From contig CAMPBT010000009.1 in assembly GCA_946641515.1 (NCBI GenBank), positions 1 through 54,072 on the forward strand: DNA of 54,072 nt. The letters run 5' to 3'. Shown here piece by piece: positions 29,285 to 38,496 of this stretch. The position numbers and the translations under genes are program-made. Numbering within the stretch: the stretch's first letter is position 1; every line of letters starts with the position of its first letter. A model generated the notes under the pieces. The model did not search any database, was not told the origin of the DNA, and was given only the letters and a program-made list of their open reading frames with translations. This DNA comes from UBA3210 sp002363635 (GTDB lineage Bacteria > Bacillota_I > Bacilli_A > RFN20 > CAG-449).

Positions 29285-29790
29285 TAATCCACCGATTTAA
29301 TGTTGGCACTTGCGCTATTACCACGTAAATACCTATTATTAAATCCGGAATTATCCGTTATTAATTTCCTATATGAAATTTCTAAATCATCTCGAAGATT
29401 TCTAAGCTCTTCAGCATGTGAAGCTTGGCTATAAAATTTTGCATCACTTGTTGAAAACATTTGAGCAATATTTGTTAAAGAATTTACTTGCGGAGTTATC
29501 CAAGCTAAAGCCATGCCATAACCAACAACTTCTGTAATAAACCATTTATCCAAGTCTTCATCATCATTTGATACCTGAGAGTCCATCTCATAAGTAACAA
29601 TATTTAGAACATCATCAAATAATAAAGATGTAAATAGTTTTCTTATTTGTGGCTTTGCAAAAGCAGAATGTAAATATCCCTTTAAAAGATTCTCCCTGAC
29701 TTCATCAGAGACAGAATCCTTAAATAAATCATATGCTTTTACTTTCGAGAAGAAAGAAGCATATATTGTTGAATATTCCATTGAGGACAT
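29284..29790 (-). CDS. Head-tail connector (adaptor) candidate
   Basis: A 168-residue helical protein: MEYSTIYASFFSKVKAYDLFKD, LKGYLHSAFAKPQIRKLF, GYGMALAWITPQVNSLTNIAQMF. This layout with an N-terminal helix, an AWITP/VNS stretch and a final helical hairpin matches adaptor proteins encoded shortly after the major capsid protein in siphoviruses. Assignment is by pattern and position. Confidence 0.6.
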   Translation of the reverse strand: MSSMEYSTIYASFFSKVKAYDLFKDSVSDEVRENLLKGYLHSAFAKPQIRKLFTSLLFDDVLNIVTYEMDSQVSNDDEDLDKWFITEVVGYGMALAWITPQVNSLTNIAQMFSTSDAKFYSQASHAEELRNLRDDLEISYRKLITDNSGFNNRYLRGNSASANIKSVD

Positions 29791-29810
29791 GTAAGCTCTC
29801 CTCTCTATCT

Positions 29811-30350
29811 TTAATCATTATAAAGACCAGTAATAAGCATTAACTTTGTGCCAAAATATTCGTCTAAAGCTCTGATAGTTGAAACACTATCTAATTCACC
29901 AGAACCAATCTTTGTTGCTGCAATAGACTTAATAGAATCTTTAACACCCGCTGGCATTTTGTCTAAAGCTGCAATAATTTCCCTTGGAGATTTTCTTAAT
30001 AATGCATCAACATTATCAATACTATAATGTTCAGCGTAAAAATCTTTTAGGATTTGATTCTGTTCAACAAAATCATTATCAAGAACAATAATAAAAGGAT
30101 AGAAGAGGAACTTAGATCTTGCTTGAACCATCCACTTTAAGTCTTGGTAAGCAATTTCCATTTCGTCTCCTACAATTCTAAATGAATAAACATCGCCTGT
30201 CTTTTCACCTTTGACATTTGTAATTCCAGGTAATACAGATTTACAAAGAATCATGTCATCGTTCTTAAACTTTTTAACAGGTGCAACTTCTTTTGAAGAT
30301 GCACCTGCCTTTGTTGAAACTGAGCTTTTTTTTGTAATACTCTTTGCCAT
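29811..30350 (-). CDS. Hypothetical protein following major capsid
   Basis: A 179-residue protein. The first 30 residues are basic and Ser/Ala-rich (AKSITKKSSVSTKAGASSKEV), suggesting a disordered nucleic-acid or scaffold-binding end. The rest contains YQDLKWMVQARSKFLFYPFIIVLDNDFVEQN, then a helical part ending in LDEYFGTKLMLITGLYND. AAGGAG precedes the ATG. The position between capsid and connectors suggests a head protein; function unknown. Confidence 0.55.
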   Translation of the reverse strand: MAKSITKKSSVSTKAGASSKEVAPVKKFKNDDMILCKSVLPGITNVKGEKTGDVYSFRIVGDEMEIAYQDLKWMVQARSKFLFYPFIIVLDNDFVEQNQILKDFYAEHYSIDNVDALLRKSPREIIAALDKMPAGVKDSIKSIAATKIGSGELDSVSTIRALDEYFGTKLMLITGLYND

Positions 30351-30380
30351 TTTAATTCTCCTTTTTCTCCTAAATCTAAA

Positions 30381-31496
30381 TTAAAGCTTCCATGCACCGA
30401 AGTTTCTACCGAATACAACGCCTACACCGAAGTCTCTCTGAATTTCATGCTTGCCAATATCATCAATTCTTCCATTAGCTTCGCCCTTATCTGTGACTTC
30501 ATTGATTTCAATTTCACCAGAGTCAACAACTTTAATGAACTTGTTATCATCAACAACTGGAAGAATAAGTAGTAAATCATCATCAATGATTGCATTCTTT
30601 AATTCCTTATCTGCATATCTCTGAGGTAATTCAATAAGGTCAGTTCCTTCATATGTACCAAGTCTACCTGTAGCAGCTACAGATTCTTTCTGAGATAAAC
30701 TTCTCCAATTAACATCTGTTAAAGCATTAAGGCTCTTTAATGCAAGCTTTGTACCAATAATAACTACATCAGAATCATTAGAAGCACCAACTTTTTCAAT
30801 AATTGTATCTAAGTCAGCCTTAACAAGTGTACCTGAACCAACCAAGTCAGCTCTTAAAGGAATTGTATTTGGAAGATTAGAAATCTGTGCATATACTTCA
30901 TCAAGAATCTTCTTAACAAATGCAGCAGCAACAGCATTAATTAAAACTTCAATGTCTTCCTGTCCGCTTAAATAGCGGTCAATTGAATAACCAACAGCTG
31001 CACCATATGTAGATGTTGGAACATTATAATTTGCACCTCTTCCAAGTCTCTGTAATACAAAATCATGATGCTGGCCTGAAACCTTTGCTACAGAAAGAAT
31101 TGTTTCATCATCAACGTAGAAGTCGATATCATCACCATCAGCAATATTTCTTCTATCAACGAATTCATTGAAGATTTCATTATCCTGTAAACCAAGTGTT
31201 ACCTTGTAAGAACTTTCATCCTCAATAATCTGATAAAAATCAAATGCTTCGTCTCTCTTAAGAGCTCTTTTTCTATTCTTCTTAGACTTAACTGTTTCCT
31301 CATTTAAGCCAAGAACTGACCACATCATTCTTCTTACGGTATCTTCAGCATCTCTTTTAGAAATTTCATTTCCTTCTGAATCATAGAAAGTCTTTACACC
31401 ACTACATAAATCATGAATAGCAGTAGTAATAGCCTTTAAATTCTCTTCTGACTGAAATACCTTGCGTGTATTTTCGCTAAAATTCATAAGATTCAT
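30381..31496 (-). CDS. Major capsid protein
   Basis: A 371-residue protein with the order and content of an HK97-fold capsid protein. An N-terminal helical part is followed by a long E-loop-like part (DDIDFYVDDETILSVAKVSGQHHDFVLQRLGRG), an A-domain segment with SDVVIIGTKLALKSLNALTD and a P-domain end with KHEIQRDFGVGVVFGRNFGAW. It follows a decoration-type gene and the protease/scaffold gene. GGGGG lies before the ATG. No delta-domain cleavage site was identified. Confidence 0.8.
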   Translation of the reverse strand: MNLMNFSENTRKVFQSEENLKAITTAIHDLCSGVKTFYDSEGNEISKRDAEDTVRRMMWSVLGLNEETVKSKKNRKRALKRDEAFDFYQIIEDESSYKVTLGLQDNEIFNEFVDRRNIADGDDIDFYVDDETILSVAKVSGQHHDFVLQRLGRGANYNVPTSTYGAAVGYSIDRYLSGQEDIEVLINAVAAAFVKKILDEVYAQISNLPNTIPLRADLVGSGTLVKADLDTIIEKVGASNDSDVVIIGTKLALKSLNALTDVNWRSLSQKESVAATGRLGTYEGTDLIELPQRYADKELKNAIIDDDLLLILPVVDDNKFIKVVDSGEIEINEVTDKGEANGRIDDIGKHEIQRDFGVGVVFGRNFGAWKL

Positions 31497-31521
31497 AAAT
31501 ATTTATACCCCCTTTCTCATA

Positions 31522-31998
31522 TTACTGACCAACAGTAAGCTTGCCTGTTGTGCTGTCTACAGTTACTGACTTGCCTACAACTGGTGTATTTGTAAAGCCA
31601 GCTGCTGAAAGACTAACCATATCCTTGTAAGTTAATTCATAACCCTTAACTACATCACCAGATGCGTTGTAGAATAATTCTTCTTTTCTGAATCTCTTTT
31701 CATCATATGGTGAAATCTCAGGCATATAAATGAATACTGTGCCTTTACCTGCTGTATCGATTTCTACAAAGTAGTCGCCATTTGTTGCCTGTTCTACAAT
31801 AGTACCTGTAATTGTACCCTTGCTTACTCCTTCTTTATAAGTTCCGAGTGTGATATAATCACCGAGTGTTAAAAATACACCGTTGTCGTGGTTGGCTGTT
31901 AACTTCACATCAAAAATATGTGGTGAGCCTGCACTAGCTGCAATTCTTGTAGGAAATGCAACTGTATGTGTTACGTTTGTCTGGATATCTACTGCCAT
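31522..31998 (-). CDS. Head decoration / capsid stabilising protein candidate
   Basis: A 158-residue beta-rich protein with GSPHIFDVKLTANHDNGVFLTLGDYI, EQATNGDYFVEIDTAGKGTVFIYMPEI and an end with VVGKSVTVDSTTGKLTVGQ. Proteins of this length and pattern directly upstream of the major capsid gene usually decorate the capsid (gpD-like). No enzyme motif. Confident as a structural protein, less so in detail. Confidence 0.6.
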   Translation of the reverse strand: MAVDIQTNVTHTVAFPTRIAASAGSPHIFDVKLTANHDNGVFLTLGDYITLGTYKEGVSKGTITGTIVEQATNGDYFVEIDTAGKGTVFIYMPEISPYDEKRFRKEELFYNASGDVVKGYELTYKDMVSLSAAGFTNTPVVGKSVTVDSTTGKLTVGQ

Positions 31999-32015
31999 TT
32001 CTTTTCCCCTTTCTT

Positions 32016-33464
32016 TTATTTGTCAAAAATTGTTCCGTATTTTCCCGGCTTTTTCTTTGATGTCTGCATAAATGAATATTTATTATATTTATCCTTTTTC
32101 ATTTCATATTCTTGTAATTTTGTTTCCATCAAAGAATAATTAGTTTTCATTTCTTCAAGCTGATCAACTTCTTCTTGTGTAAGATACTTAACAAAAAGTT
32201 CAACCCTTTCGCCTACTAGCGTAAAAATCTCATTATCAAGAGTATATTGCTGTTTATAATGTTTATTATTCCAATAATCATGCATAAAGACAGTATTAGT
32301 AGCGGTATCAGCATCTACACAGTAGAATGTATTTTCAGGTATTCCATATGTCACATCAATTAGCTCATCTAAAGCACTTAACTGTTCCCCAATAGTCAAA
32401 GAATATGTTTTAATCACACCATTACGATTAACGCTATATTCGATTGTACCGTCTTTCTTGATAGGTGCTTCATCATTAATAGGCTCGTTACTACCTGTAG
32501 GTTCTGTATCATCACCAGTAGGGTCATCATCTGTAGGGTCAGTATTATCTCCTGCAGGGTCAGTATTATCTCCTGCAGGGTCAGTATTATCTCCTGCAGG
32601 GTCAGTATTATCTCCTGTAGGGTCTGTATTATCTCCTGTAGGGTCAGTTTCACCAACTGCAGGGTTTGTACCATCACCAGCAGGGTCTTCAACTGTAGGG
32701 TCTACGTCATTGCCTGGGTCTAATAAGTTATCCTCGAATTCCACAGCTTTTCCTCCTTTCTTCAGATTTGTTATGCTATTAGCCTCAAGGCTAAAATCTG
32801 ACAAGGTTATTTTTGAGCCTTCCATACCTTCGCCAATATCTTTTCCATCTTCATCTTTACCTAGCAAAGTAACCCCTAGAAAATGGAATTCTTCGATATT
32901 TAGGACTTTTTCTTTAGCGTCATAAGAGAACTTATCTATGGCGATTTCCACACTAACCTTGCATTCTCCATTCATTCTTTCAATGATTTCAGATGCACTT
33001 GAATAATTTTTCCAAAGTAAACCTGAGCCAAAAAGATATGTCTTTTTATTTTCTTCATCATATTCAAGTTTTAAATCAGCTGATTCTGGAATAACGCCAA
33101 CAGGAGCCTCTTCATAGATAAGTTCATTTGTATCTTCATCAATATAAAATTCATGGCCCATAAATTCTTTCTGCTCAGTCTTTTCGTTATAGTAAATGTA
33201 AGCAAGAACAGGCATGTTATAAGCACTAGGAATTGCATTAGTCATTGTTTCTTCAGAAATATTTGTACCGTTTTTGTTTTTCTCAGTGTGACATAACTTG
33301 AATTGACCATATGAATAAAACTCATTTTTATTTTCTTCAAATTTAAATGATTCATCATAATGGACAATTACGCTTGAATTCATAGTTTTACTGTCAAATG
33401 TCAAATCTTTATTTTCTTTAAAATAAAAATCATAAAGATCAGCAAGAGTAAGTAATTTCTTCAT
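32016..33464 (-). CDS. Putative prohead protease / scaffold fusion with repeat linker
   Basis: A 482-residue protein. Residues 1-235 have the layout of an XkdF/prohead-protease-like domain: SVIVHYDESFKFEENK, NMPVLAYIYYNEKT, EVAPVGVIP-type segment and EEFHFLGVTLLGKD. Residues 245-335 form a low-complexity acidic linker with seven or so copies of GDNTDPA/T. Residues 350-410 form a small domain (SVNRNGVIKTYSLTIGE), and 430-465 a coiled coil (LTQEEVDQLEEMKTNYSLMETKLQEYE) as expected of scaffold. A catalytic His/Ser set was not pinned down. The gene lies just after the portal, as usual for this function. Confidence 0.6.
   Translation of the reverse strand: MKKLLTLADLYDFYFKENKDLTFDSKTMNSSVIVHYDESFKFEENKNEFYSYGQFKLCHTEKNKNGTNISEETMTNAIPSAYNMPVLAYIYYNEKTEQKEFMGHEFYIDEDTNELIYEEAPVGVIPESADLKLEYDEENKKTYLFGSGLLWKNYSSASEIIERMNGECKVSVEIAIDKFSYDAKEKVLNIEEFHFLGVTLLGKDEDGKDIGEGMEGSKITLSDFSLEANSITNLKKGGKAVEFEDNLLDPGNDVDPTVEDPAGDGTNPAVGETDPTGDNTDPTGDNTDPAGDNTDPAGDNTDPAGDNTDPTDDDPTGDDTEPTGSNEPINDEAPIKKDGTIEYSVNRNGVIKTYSLTIGEQLSALDELIDVTYGIPENTFYCVDADTATNTVFMHDYWNNKHYKQQYTLDNEIFTLVGERVELFVKYLTQEEVDQLEEMKTNYSLMETKLQEYEMKKDKYNKYSFMQTSKKKPGKYGTIFDK
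32531..32645 (-). repeat. 21-bp tandem repeats encoding GDNTDPA
   Basis: Five to six in-frame copies of a 21-bp unit (forward strand AGGGTCAGTATTATCTCCTGC, nearly identical). They code for a heptapeptide of the type G-D-N-T-D-P-A/T in the linker of the protease/scaffold gene. The near-identity of the units suggests recent expansion, so copy number may vary between isolates. Confidence 0.9.
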
Positions 33465-33478
33465 GAACCCTCCTCTCT

Positions 33479-33649
33479 TTAAAGCATAAACGTGTCAGTA
33501 AAAGTAACTTTATCTACATCAATGTTCTTTTCACTATCCTCATGATTGATAAAAATCCATTGATTTCGTTCTGAATATAAACAAATGAATCCACTAGCTA
33601 TTAATTTTTTAGCAGTGGATTCATCCATAGTTAATATAAATTTCTTCAA
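33479..33649 (-). CDS. Small hypothetical protein between portal and protease
   Basis: A 56-residue protein with a TTG start: MKKFILTMDESTAKKL, SGFICLYSERNQWIFINHEDSEKN and an end FTDTFML. GGAGG lies at good distance from the TTG; an ATG just upstream meets a stop after two codons. It fills the gap between portal stop and the next gene. Small beta-rich protein of unknown role, conserved-looking pattern. Confidence 0.65.
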   Translation of the reverse strand: MKKFILTMDESTAKKLIASGFICLYSERNQWIFINHEDSEKNIDVDKVTFTDTFML

Positions 33650-33660
33650 ACCATTTCCTC

Positions 33661-35121
33661 CTATTCATTAATTCTATTAGCATCATTGTTAATTTCTGTG
33701 TAGGAAGTATGATAAGGTCTTAATTTATTAGTAATATCTAAAACATTTTCTTCTAAATGATTAAGAGCTAAAGTTTCAAGCTCAGAATAAGAATTTAAAG
33801 AGTTATATGCTAATTTAAGAGGTAAGCCCCTATCACCAGCAAGTAAAAATTCTTCTTTTGTTTTTTGTTTTGTATATGATGAAACAGGAATGAATTTTAC
33901 CTTACAAGGATTATCAATCTTATAAGATAAAAGTCTATTCACAATTAATTCTGTTTGGGGTAGTAAGCTTGAAATTGCAAATTTAGTGTTAGCAATTTGC
34001 GAATAAATAAAAGCTTCAGTTCCTTTTATATTTGCTCCATCTAGTACTTCAGCACCACCGGCAGTTTGCAAAACAGATGCAGTTGACTTGCTAACTTTTG
34101 TAGTGTCTGTTGCCTGGTCTGAATCAAAAGAGATAACTCCTAAATCATCATTCGTTGGTACAAGTGCAGCTGATGTATAATCAGGCAAAGCTTGTTCAAT
34201 CATGATGTCTAAATATTCAGCTAATACATCTAAATTAATAGCCCATTCGTCAGCATTTTTAGCACTTGATAAAGTTTTAGCCTTAAGATAAATCATCTTG
34301 TAAATATTTTGCTTATCAGCTACAGCTTGAATTTCTTTTAGATCTTCATTGTTAATAATATCTATTAGTAATCCGCTAAATGGAGGAACTATAACTTGCC
34401 AGTCCTCAATGTTTTGTTTAAGACAAACTGCGTATTCAGCAGGAACGTCTACCCATTTTTCACCAGTTTCATCATACGTTTCCTTCATTGATAAGAACGG
34501 TTCACCATAATACTCTAGTAAATATTCCTTATTTCCTCTAAAATAGCTCATATCATATGCGAATGATAATCCACCATTGATATAAGTACCAGAAATCCTA
34601 CAATATGATGAGTCTAGTGGTAATATAAAAAAGCCTGCTTCATCAAGATATCCAATGCCATAAAAGACATCTTGAATGAAGCAGGAAGTATAACATTTTA
34701 AAAATTCTATATCTAATGGCATTCTATCTAGCCATTGAATAGTATCATTATAAGATTCTAGAATTTCTTCATCTGATAAAGGTTCAAGCAAATCATACTT
34801 TGGAATTACGCTTCTAGCATTTAACTCAAACATAGTTGAATTAAAATTAATAATTCTTCTATATATCTGACTTCGATAATATAAAAACCATGATAGTTCT
34901 CTTAAATTCTTTTCGTTGTTACTAATATTCTTAAGAAATTCAACGAGCCTAGCTTTGTCGAAAGTGCTTATTGTCTTTAAATTATTTTTTGCAACGTCTC
35001 TAAGTCTTTTTACAATTTTATCGTAGTCAGTAGAATAAGTCTTTTTGATATTGCTTTTATTATAAAAGTCGCTAATTTCTTTAGACTTAAGCTCACTTAC
35101 ATTCTTTTTACTCTTAGCCAT
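33661..35121 (-). CDS. Portal protein
   Basis: About 486 residues, located directly after the large terminase. Features: an N-terminal helical part, YYRSQIYRRIINFNSTMFELNAR, VFYGIGYLDEAGFFILPLDSSYCRISG (typical portal wing region), and a helical end with SYKIDNPCKVKFIPVSSYTKQKTKEEFLLAGDRGLPLKLAYN. It forms the dodecameric vertex for DNA passage. The ATG at 35121 is preferred to that at 35127, which is too close to AAGGA. Confidence 0.85.
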   Translation of the reverse strand: MAKSKKNVSELKSKEISDFYNKSNIKKTYSTDYDKIVKRLRDVAKNNLKTISTFDKARLVEFLKNISNNEKNLRELSWFLYYRSQIYRRIINFNSTMFELNARSVIPKYDLLEPLSDEEILESYNDTIQWLDRMPLDIEFLKCYTSCFIQDVFYGIGYLDEAGFFILPLDSSYCRISGTYINGGLSFAYDMSYFRGNKEYLLEYYGEPFLSMKETYDETGEKWVDVPAEYAVCLKQNIEDWQVIVPPFSGLLIDIINNEDLKEIQAVADKQNIYKMIYLKAKTLSSAKNADEWAINLDVLAEYLDIMIEQALPDYTSAALVPTNDDLGVISFDSDQATDTTKVSKSTASVLQTAGGAEVLDGANIKGTEAFIYSQIANTKFAISSLLPQTELIVNRLLSYKIDNPCKVKFIPVSSYTKQKTKEEFLLAGDRGLPLKLAYNSLNSYSELETLALNHLEENVLDITNKLRPYHTSYTEINNDANRINE

Positions 35122-35136
35122 ACTCATTTCCTTTCT

Positions 35137-36894
35137 TTATATTATTTGGCCCAAACTTGTTCCACGTCTAATAATGAATTTAGATATAATATTTTCTGTA
35201 TCATATTTTGCAGGCTGTGATTGTCTTCCAATCTCTTGTGCAATATAGTGACTGTAAGAACAAGAAGAGTACCTATCCTTTAACATTCCGCTTTTTTCGT
35301 CAACTTTGATATTATTACCTTGAACAGAAATGTTAAGATTAATAGTTTCATTAATCAACATAGTAGTTTGAGCATAAGGCATTTTAATTAAAGCCTGTTC
35401 GTGCTTGCTCATCTTAGAGAAACCTCTAATAGAATGAATATATTCTTCTGATTCAAATTCATTTATCAATAAATTAATTGTTCCATTTTGGAATCCAGTT
35501 CTAAAAGCAGTAGCACATCTACTATTAAAATCAGCGTTAGCTTTAATTGACCATATAACCTTTTTAGCATTTTTATATTTACATCTGTCAGCCATAACTT
35601 CATTGTTACAACAATTAAGCGGTTCATAAGTTACGCCATAGTCAGGATCATACTGTGGCATAATCAAAAAGTCATAAATACCCATACCAACACCATTAGT
35701 ATCCAAAACTAAATCAGTGCAGTTGTATTGATAGAATTCACGCATAATAATTAACCCTAATTCGTTTGTGGTCTTTCCATCATTGGTTTCACCATAAACA
35801 AAATTGGAAATATAATTGCCATTATCACTAGCAACAGCATTGTTAATGAAAATAGCAGTGTTATCATTTTTATTTCTTTTTGAACTCATTAATGCAACGT
35901 CAACTGATAAAATTCGTCTTTCATTAGGCATAATGTCTGGCGGTCTTAAATTATGACTCTTATAAATCTCTAATGGATAAAAAGCTTTCTTGATTTTTCT
36001 CCTGGCATTAATAGCATCATACTTAAAGAAAGAGCTATTTGATTCGCCATAAAAGAGAGCATCCATTTCCATACCCCAAGAGATTTCATCAAAATCTTCT
36101 TCTGACATTTCATCTTCAACTTGTTCCCTAGATAATAGACCTTCTTTAATTGCAAGCTGATAAGGCAAGCCACACATGAAGTATCTCTTAGTAGGATTAA
36201 GCATATTAATAAAGTATGATTGAAGTTTTCTAAAGCTCCAATGCGATTTAAACCATGCAGAAGATAAATACATTTCACAGTTTCTTTCTCTTAAATGAGC
36301 ATATTTAGGATTCTTAAGATATCCTGGCTGTCGCTCAGCTGTTAAGAATTTTCTTAAAACTGTGTTGATAATGTTTAAATCAACCATTCTAAATTCGTCA
36401 ACGACAATAATGTTAGCTCTGTTGTGTCTTGCTGAATCCTTAGATACAACAACTTTAATCCAACTACCGTTTTTGAATTCACAAATGGAGTTATTAACAG
36501 ACGTGGATATATAAGAAATTTCATTTTGCAAATTGGCGGAACCCCAACCATGCAGCTTTAAAAAATCTTCCTCTATTTTTTGTATACATTCCACAGCCTG
36601 TTCTTTAACCGATGAGGCAATACAAATTTTAGTACCAGGGTAGAGGATGCACCTAATTACACAATATAAACTTGTAAGCCAAGTCTTGCCTGAACCTCTA
36701 CTTGCTATGTACATAAAATTTGTACTGCACATCATCATATAAATTAGAATCTTCTGAAAACACTTAAGGTGTATATTCAGATATTCAACTGCAAATCTTT
36801 GTGGGTTAGCTCTATAAAAAGCTCCCCAATACGCCACACCTTCCAATAATCGTGATGTTTTTTCTTCTACAACAGCTTGTAAGGATTTACCCAT
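35137..36894 (-). CDS. terL: Terminase large subunit
   Basis: A 585-residue DNA-packaging motor. ATPase: Walker A ASRGSGKTW (about 64-72) and Walker B IIVVDEF (Asp166, Glu167). Nuclease: SVDVALMSS (Asp332), LVLDTNGVG (Asp398) and a C-terminal acidic part. Residues in both domains appear intact, so it should translocate and cut concatemeric DNA. The 1-bp overlap with the upstream zinc-finger protein points to coupled translation, as for small and large terminase. Confidence 0.93.
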   Translation of the reverse strand: MGKSLQAVVEEKTSRLLEGVAYWGAFYRANPQRFAVEYLNIHLKCFQKILIYMMMCSTNFMYIASRGSGKTWLTSLYCVIRCILYPGTKICIASSVKEQAVECIQKIEEDFLKLHGWGSANLQNEISYISTSVNNSICEFKNGSWIKVVVSKDSARHNRANIIVVDEFRMVDLNIINTVLRKFLTAERQPGYLKNPKYAHLRERNCEMYLSSAWFKSHWSFRKLQSYFINMLNPTKRYFMCGLPYQLAIKEGLLSREQVEDEMSEEDFDEISWGMEMDALFYGESNSSFFKYDAINARRKIKKAFYPLEIYKSHNLRPPDIMPNERRILSVDVALMSSKRNKNDNTAIFINNAVASDNGNYISNFVYGETNDGKTTNELGLIIMREFYQYNCTDLVLDTNGVGMGIYDFLIMPQYDPDYGVTYEPLNCCNNEVMADRCKYKNAKKVIWSIKANADFNSRCATAFRTGFQNGTINLLINEFESEEYIHSIRGFSKMSKHEQALIKMPYAQTTMLINETINLNISVQGNNIKVDEKSGMLKDRYSSCSYSHYIAQEIGRQSQPAKYDTENIISKFIIRRGTSLGQII

Positions 36895-38015
36895 TAATAA
36901 TCCTCAACATCTCCAAATACCTTACGGAATATATCTTCAGAATCGTTTGTATCTTCGTCATATTTTGGTGGTTTAACAGTATATTTCCCCATGACTTTTT
37001 CGTATAAATCCGCAAAGGCATTTTTTAAACCAAGTAATTTACATGCATGACCCCTAAAGAATGTATCAATATAAAAACCAATTTTATCTACATCTTTAAG
37101 TTCAGGGTCAATTTCTGGAAGTGGGCGAGTTTCCTCGTATTTTTGTAACAGAGTACCAAGTGTTTGCGCATCTGCAAGAGAATCCATACTCGTTTGTCTA
37201 GGCTGTATATTAGCAGTACCTAGCCATTCTTGATATGTTTTATCTAAATCCTTAGTGGGATTACCCGCTAAAGTAGCTTTTTTAATCTCTAATTTTTTAA
37301 AACACAATCTCTGAAATGCTTCTTCTTGTGCTTTTGTATTACATTCATACCTTGATACCCAGTCTTCATATTCTGTTTCTAAGAACATTAAGTCGCTATC
37401 ACTATAATTACCAAATCTAGCTCTGCCTTTTTTTACGATTTCAGGATCTATAATATCTTCCTCATGAGCACCTACTTTAACATCAGCAGAAAACTTTGAG
37501 TCTTGATAAGTTAATCCTTTATATTGCTGTAAACTATTAAGCTGCGCAAACATAAGCTGAAAAACGCTAGCTTTAGAATATAGTCTATTTTCTTCGTTTG
37601 AAAGCTTAAGCTTAAGACAACTTTGATACAATGATTCAAGGTAAGGTAAATCAAGCATTCTTAAAACCTTTTGAATACTTTCTCTAGTTTCATGAGAATC
37701 ACCATCTCTAGATGTCCTATTTTCAGCAAGTGCAATTAAGCATTCTTTACAAATTGGATATAGACCTGACGCATTATCTTTACATATATAATAATGGGAA
37801 CGAGTCTTCCATTGATTACACTTATGACAATAAATGTGTTCAACATTTAATATACTCATATATGCACTTGATAGTTTTTCATATTCCCTTTTCGATTGAG
37901 CCATAGATGCCTTTTGAAGGTCATCTGGTGTAAGTGGAACAGGAAGACAGGTAAATTTTTTATTGTTTATCTTAGAAACAGTCTTAGTCTTAATAAATCT
38001 ATTTCCCTCCGGCAA
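36894..38015 (-). CDS. Putative small terminase with N-terminal zinc finger
   Basis: A 373-residue protein. Residues about 60-95 form a zinc-binding knuckle: HIYCHKCNQWKTRSHYY...YPICKECL (CxxC..CxxC). The middle is helical and the C-terminus is acidic (YDEDTNDSEDIFRKVFGDVEDY). Its stop overlaps the terL start, the position of a DNA-recognition subunit. It is longer than classical small terminases (about 150-200 residues). An alternative is a packaging-associated DNA-binding protein. The 5' end has no visible helix-turn-helix. Confidence 0.6.
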   Translation of the reverse strand: MPEGNRFIKTKTVSKINNKKFTCLPVPLTPDDLQKASMAQSKREYEKLSSAYMSILNVEHIYCHKCNQWKTRSHYYICKDNASGLYPICKECLIALAENRTSRDGDSHETRESIQKVLRMLDLPYLESLYQSCLKLKLSNEENRLYSKASVFQLMFAQLNSLQQYKGLTYQDSKFSADVKVGAHEEDIIDPEIVKKGRARFGNYSDSDLMFLETEYEDWVSRYECNTKAQEEAFQRLCFKKLEIKKATLAGNPTKDLDKTYQEWLGTANIQPRQTSMDSLADAQTLGTLLQKYEETRPLPEIDPELKDVDKIGFYIDTFFRGHACKLLGLKNAFADLYEKVMGKYTVKPPKYDEDTNDSEDIFRKVFGDVEDY

Positions 38016-38036
38016 AAAATCACCTTCCTTTTTCTC

Positions 38037-38297
38037 CTAGCCACTAACTTCTTCAGCTGTATCAATGTCAGCTAATACATCATAATCAAAGGCCTTTACA
38101 ATAATAAAATCATTTTTCTTATATTCACCATTAAGCATAGATTCAACCTTAGCATCCAATTCAGCTAAACTGTCTGTTTCATAAGGCTTAACAGTTCCAT
38201 CTGTATCAGTTATTGTTAGATATTTATAAAGAGAGCCAAACTGGTCCTTATTAGAAACAACTAACATAATTCTGTATTTTGTACTTGTTATTGCCAT
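38037..38297 (-). CDS. Small hypothetical protein
   Basis: An 86-residue protein, MAITSTKYRIMLVVSNKD followed by YKYLTITDTDGTVKPYETDS, a helix and DFIIVKAFDYDVLADID. It is alpha/beta and acidic. The ATG at 38297 fits AAAGGAATTAAAATT better than a start at 38333. It begins about 80 bp after a terminator, so it could lead the packaging transcription unit. Family not recognised. Confidence 0.6.
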   Translation of the reverse strand: MAITSTKYRIMLVVSNKDQFGSLYKYLTITDTDGTVKPYETDSLAELDAKVESMLNGEYKKNDFIIVKAFDYDVLADIDTAEEVSG

Positions 38298-38377
38298 AAT
38301 TTTAATTCCTTTCTTTTTACTATTTGACAACAAATTATTTTTATGCCATTATATACATAACAAAACGATCTTATTCT

Positions 38378-38422
38378 ATAAAAATAACCATTGAATCTAT
38401 TTAAAGACTCAATGGTTATTTT
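38378..38422 (-). terminator. Strong rho-independent terminator after ClpP-like gene
   Basis: A 15-bp stem on the minus strand (AATAACCATTGAGTC / GATTCAATGGTTATT, one G.U pair) with loop TTTAAATA, followed by a T run. It marks a likely transcription boundary between regulatory/replication genes and the packaging block. Confidence 0.92.
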
Positions 38423-38424
38423 AA

Positions 38425-38448
38425 TGACAGCCATGGGCTCGAACCATG
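38425..38448 (-). other. tRNA-like T-arm with acceptor strand (tRNA remnant or attP-like core)
   Basis: On the minus strand CATGG-TTCGAGC-CCATG forms a perfect 5-bp T-stem with a consensus T-loop, followed directly by GCTGTCA. The latter pairs over 7 bp (one G.U) with TGACAGT at 38521-38515, inside the 3' end of the ClpP-like gene. No D-arm or proper anticodon arm can be drawn, so this is not a standard tRNA gene. Phage attachment sites often carry the 3' part of a host tRNA gene, which would look like this. No integrase is near; chance is not excluded. Confidence 0.35.
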
Positions 38449-38496
38449 TTAATCCCCAAACGGTACTGCCTCGAATGTAGAAAGAAGCTTACAAGT

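Noticed and set aside
32458..32925. Plus-strand 155-codon ORF opposite the protease/scaffold gene
   Set aside because: Its Ser/Val/Gly/Pro repeats mirror the GDNTDPA repeat on the real strand; antisense shadow.
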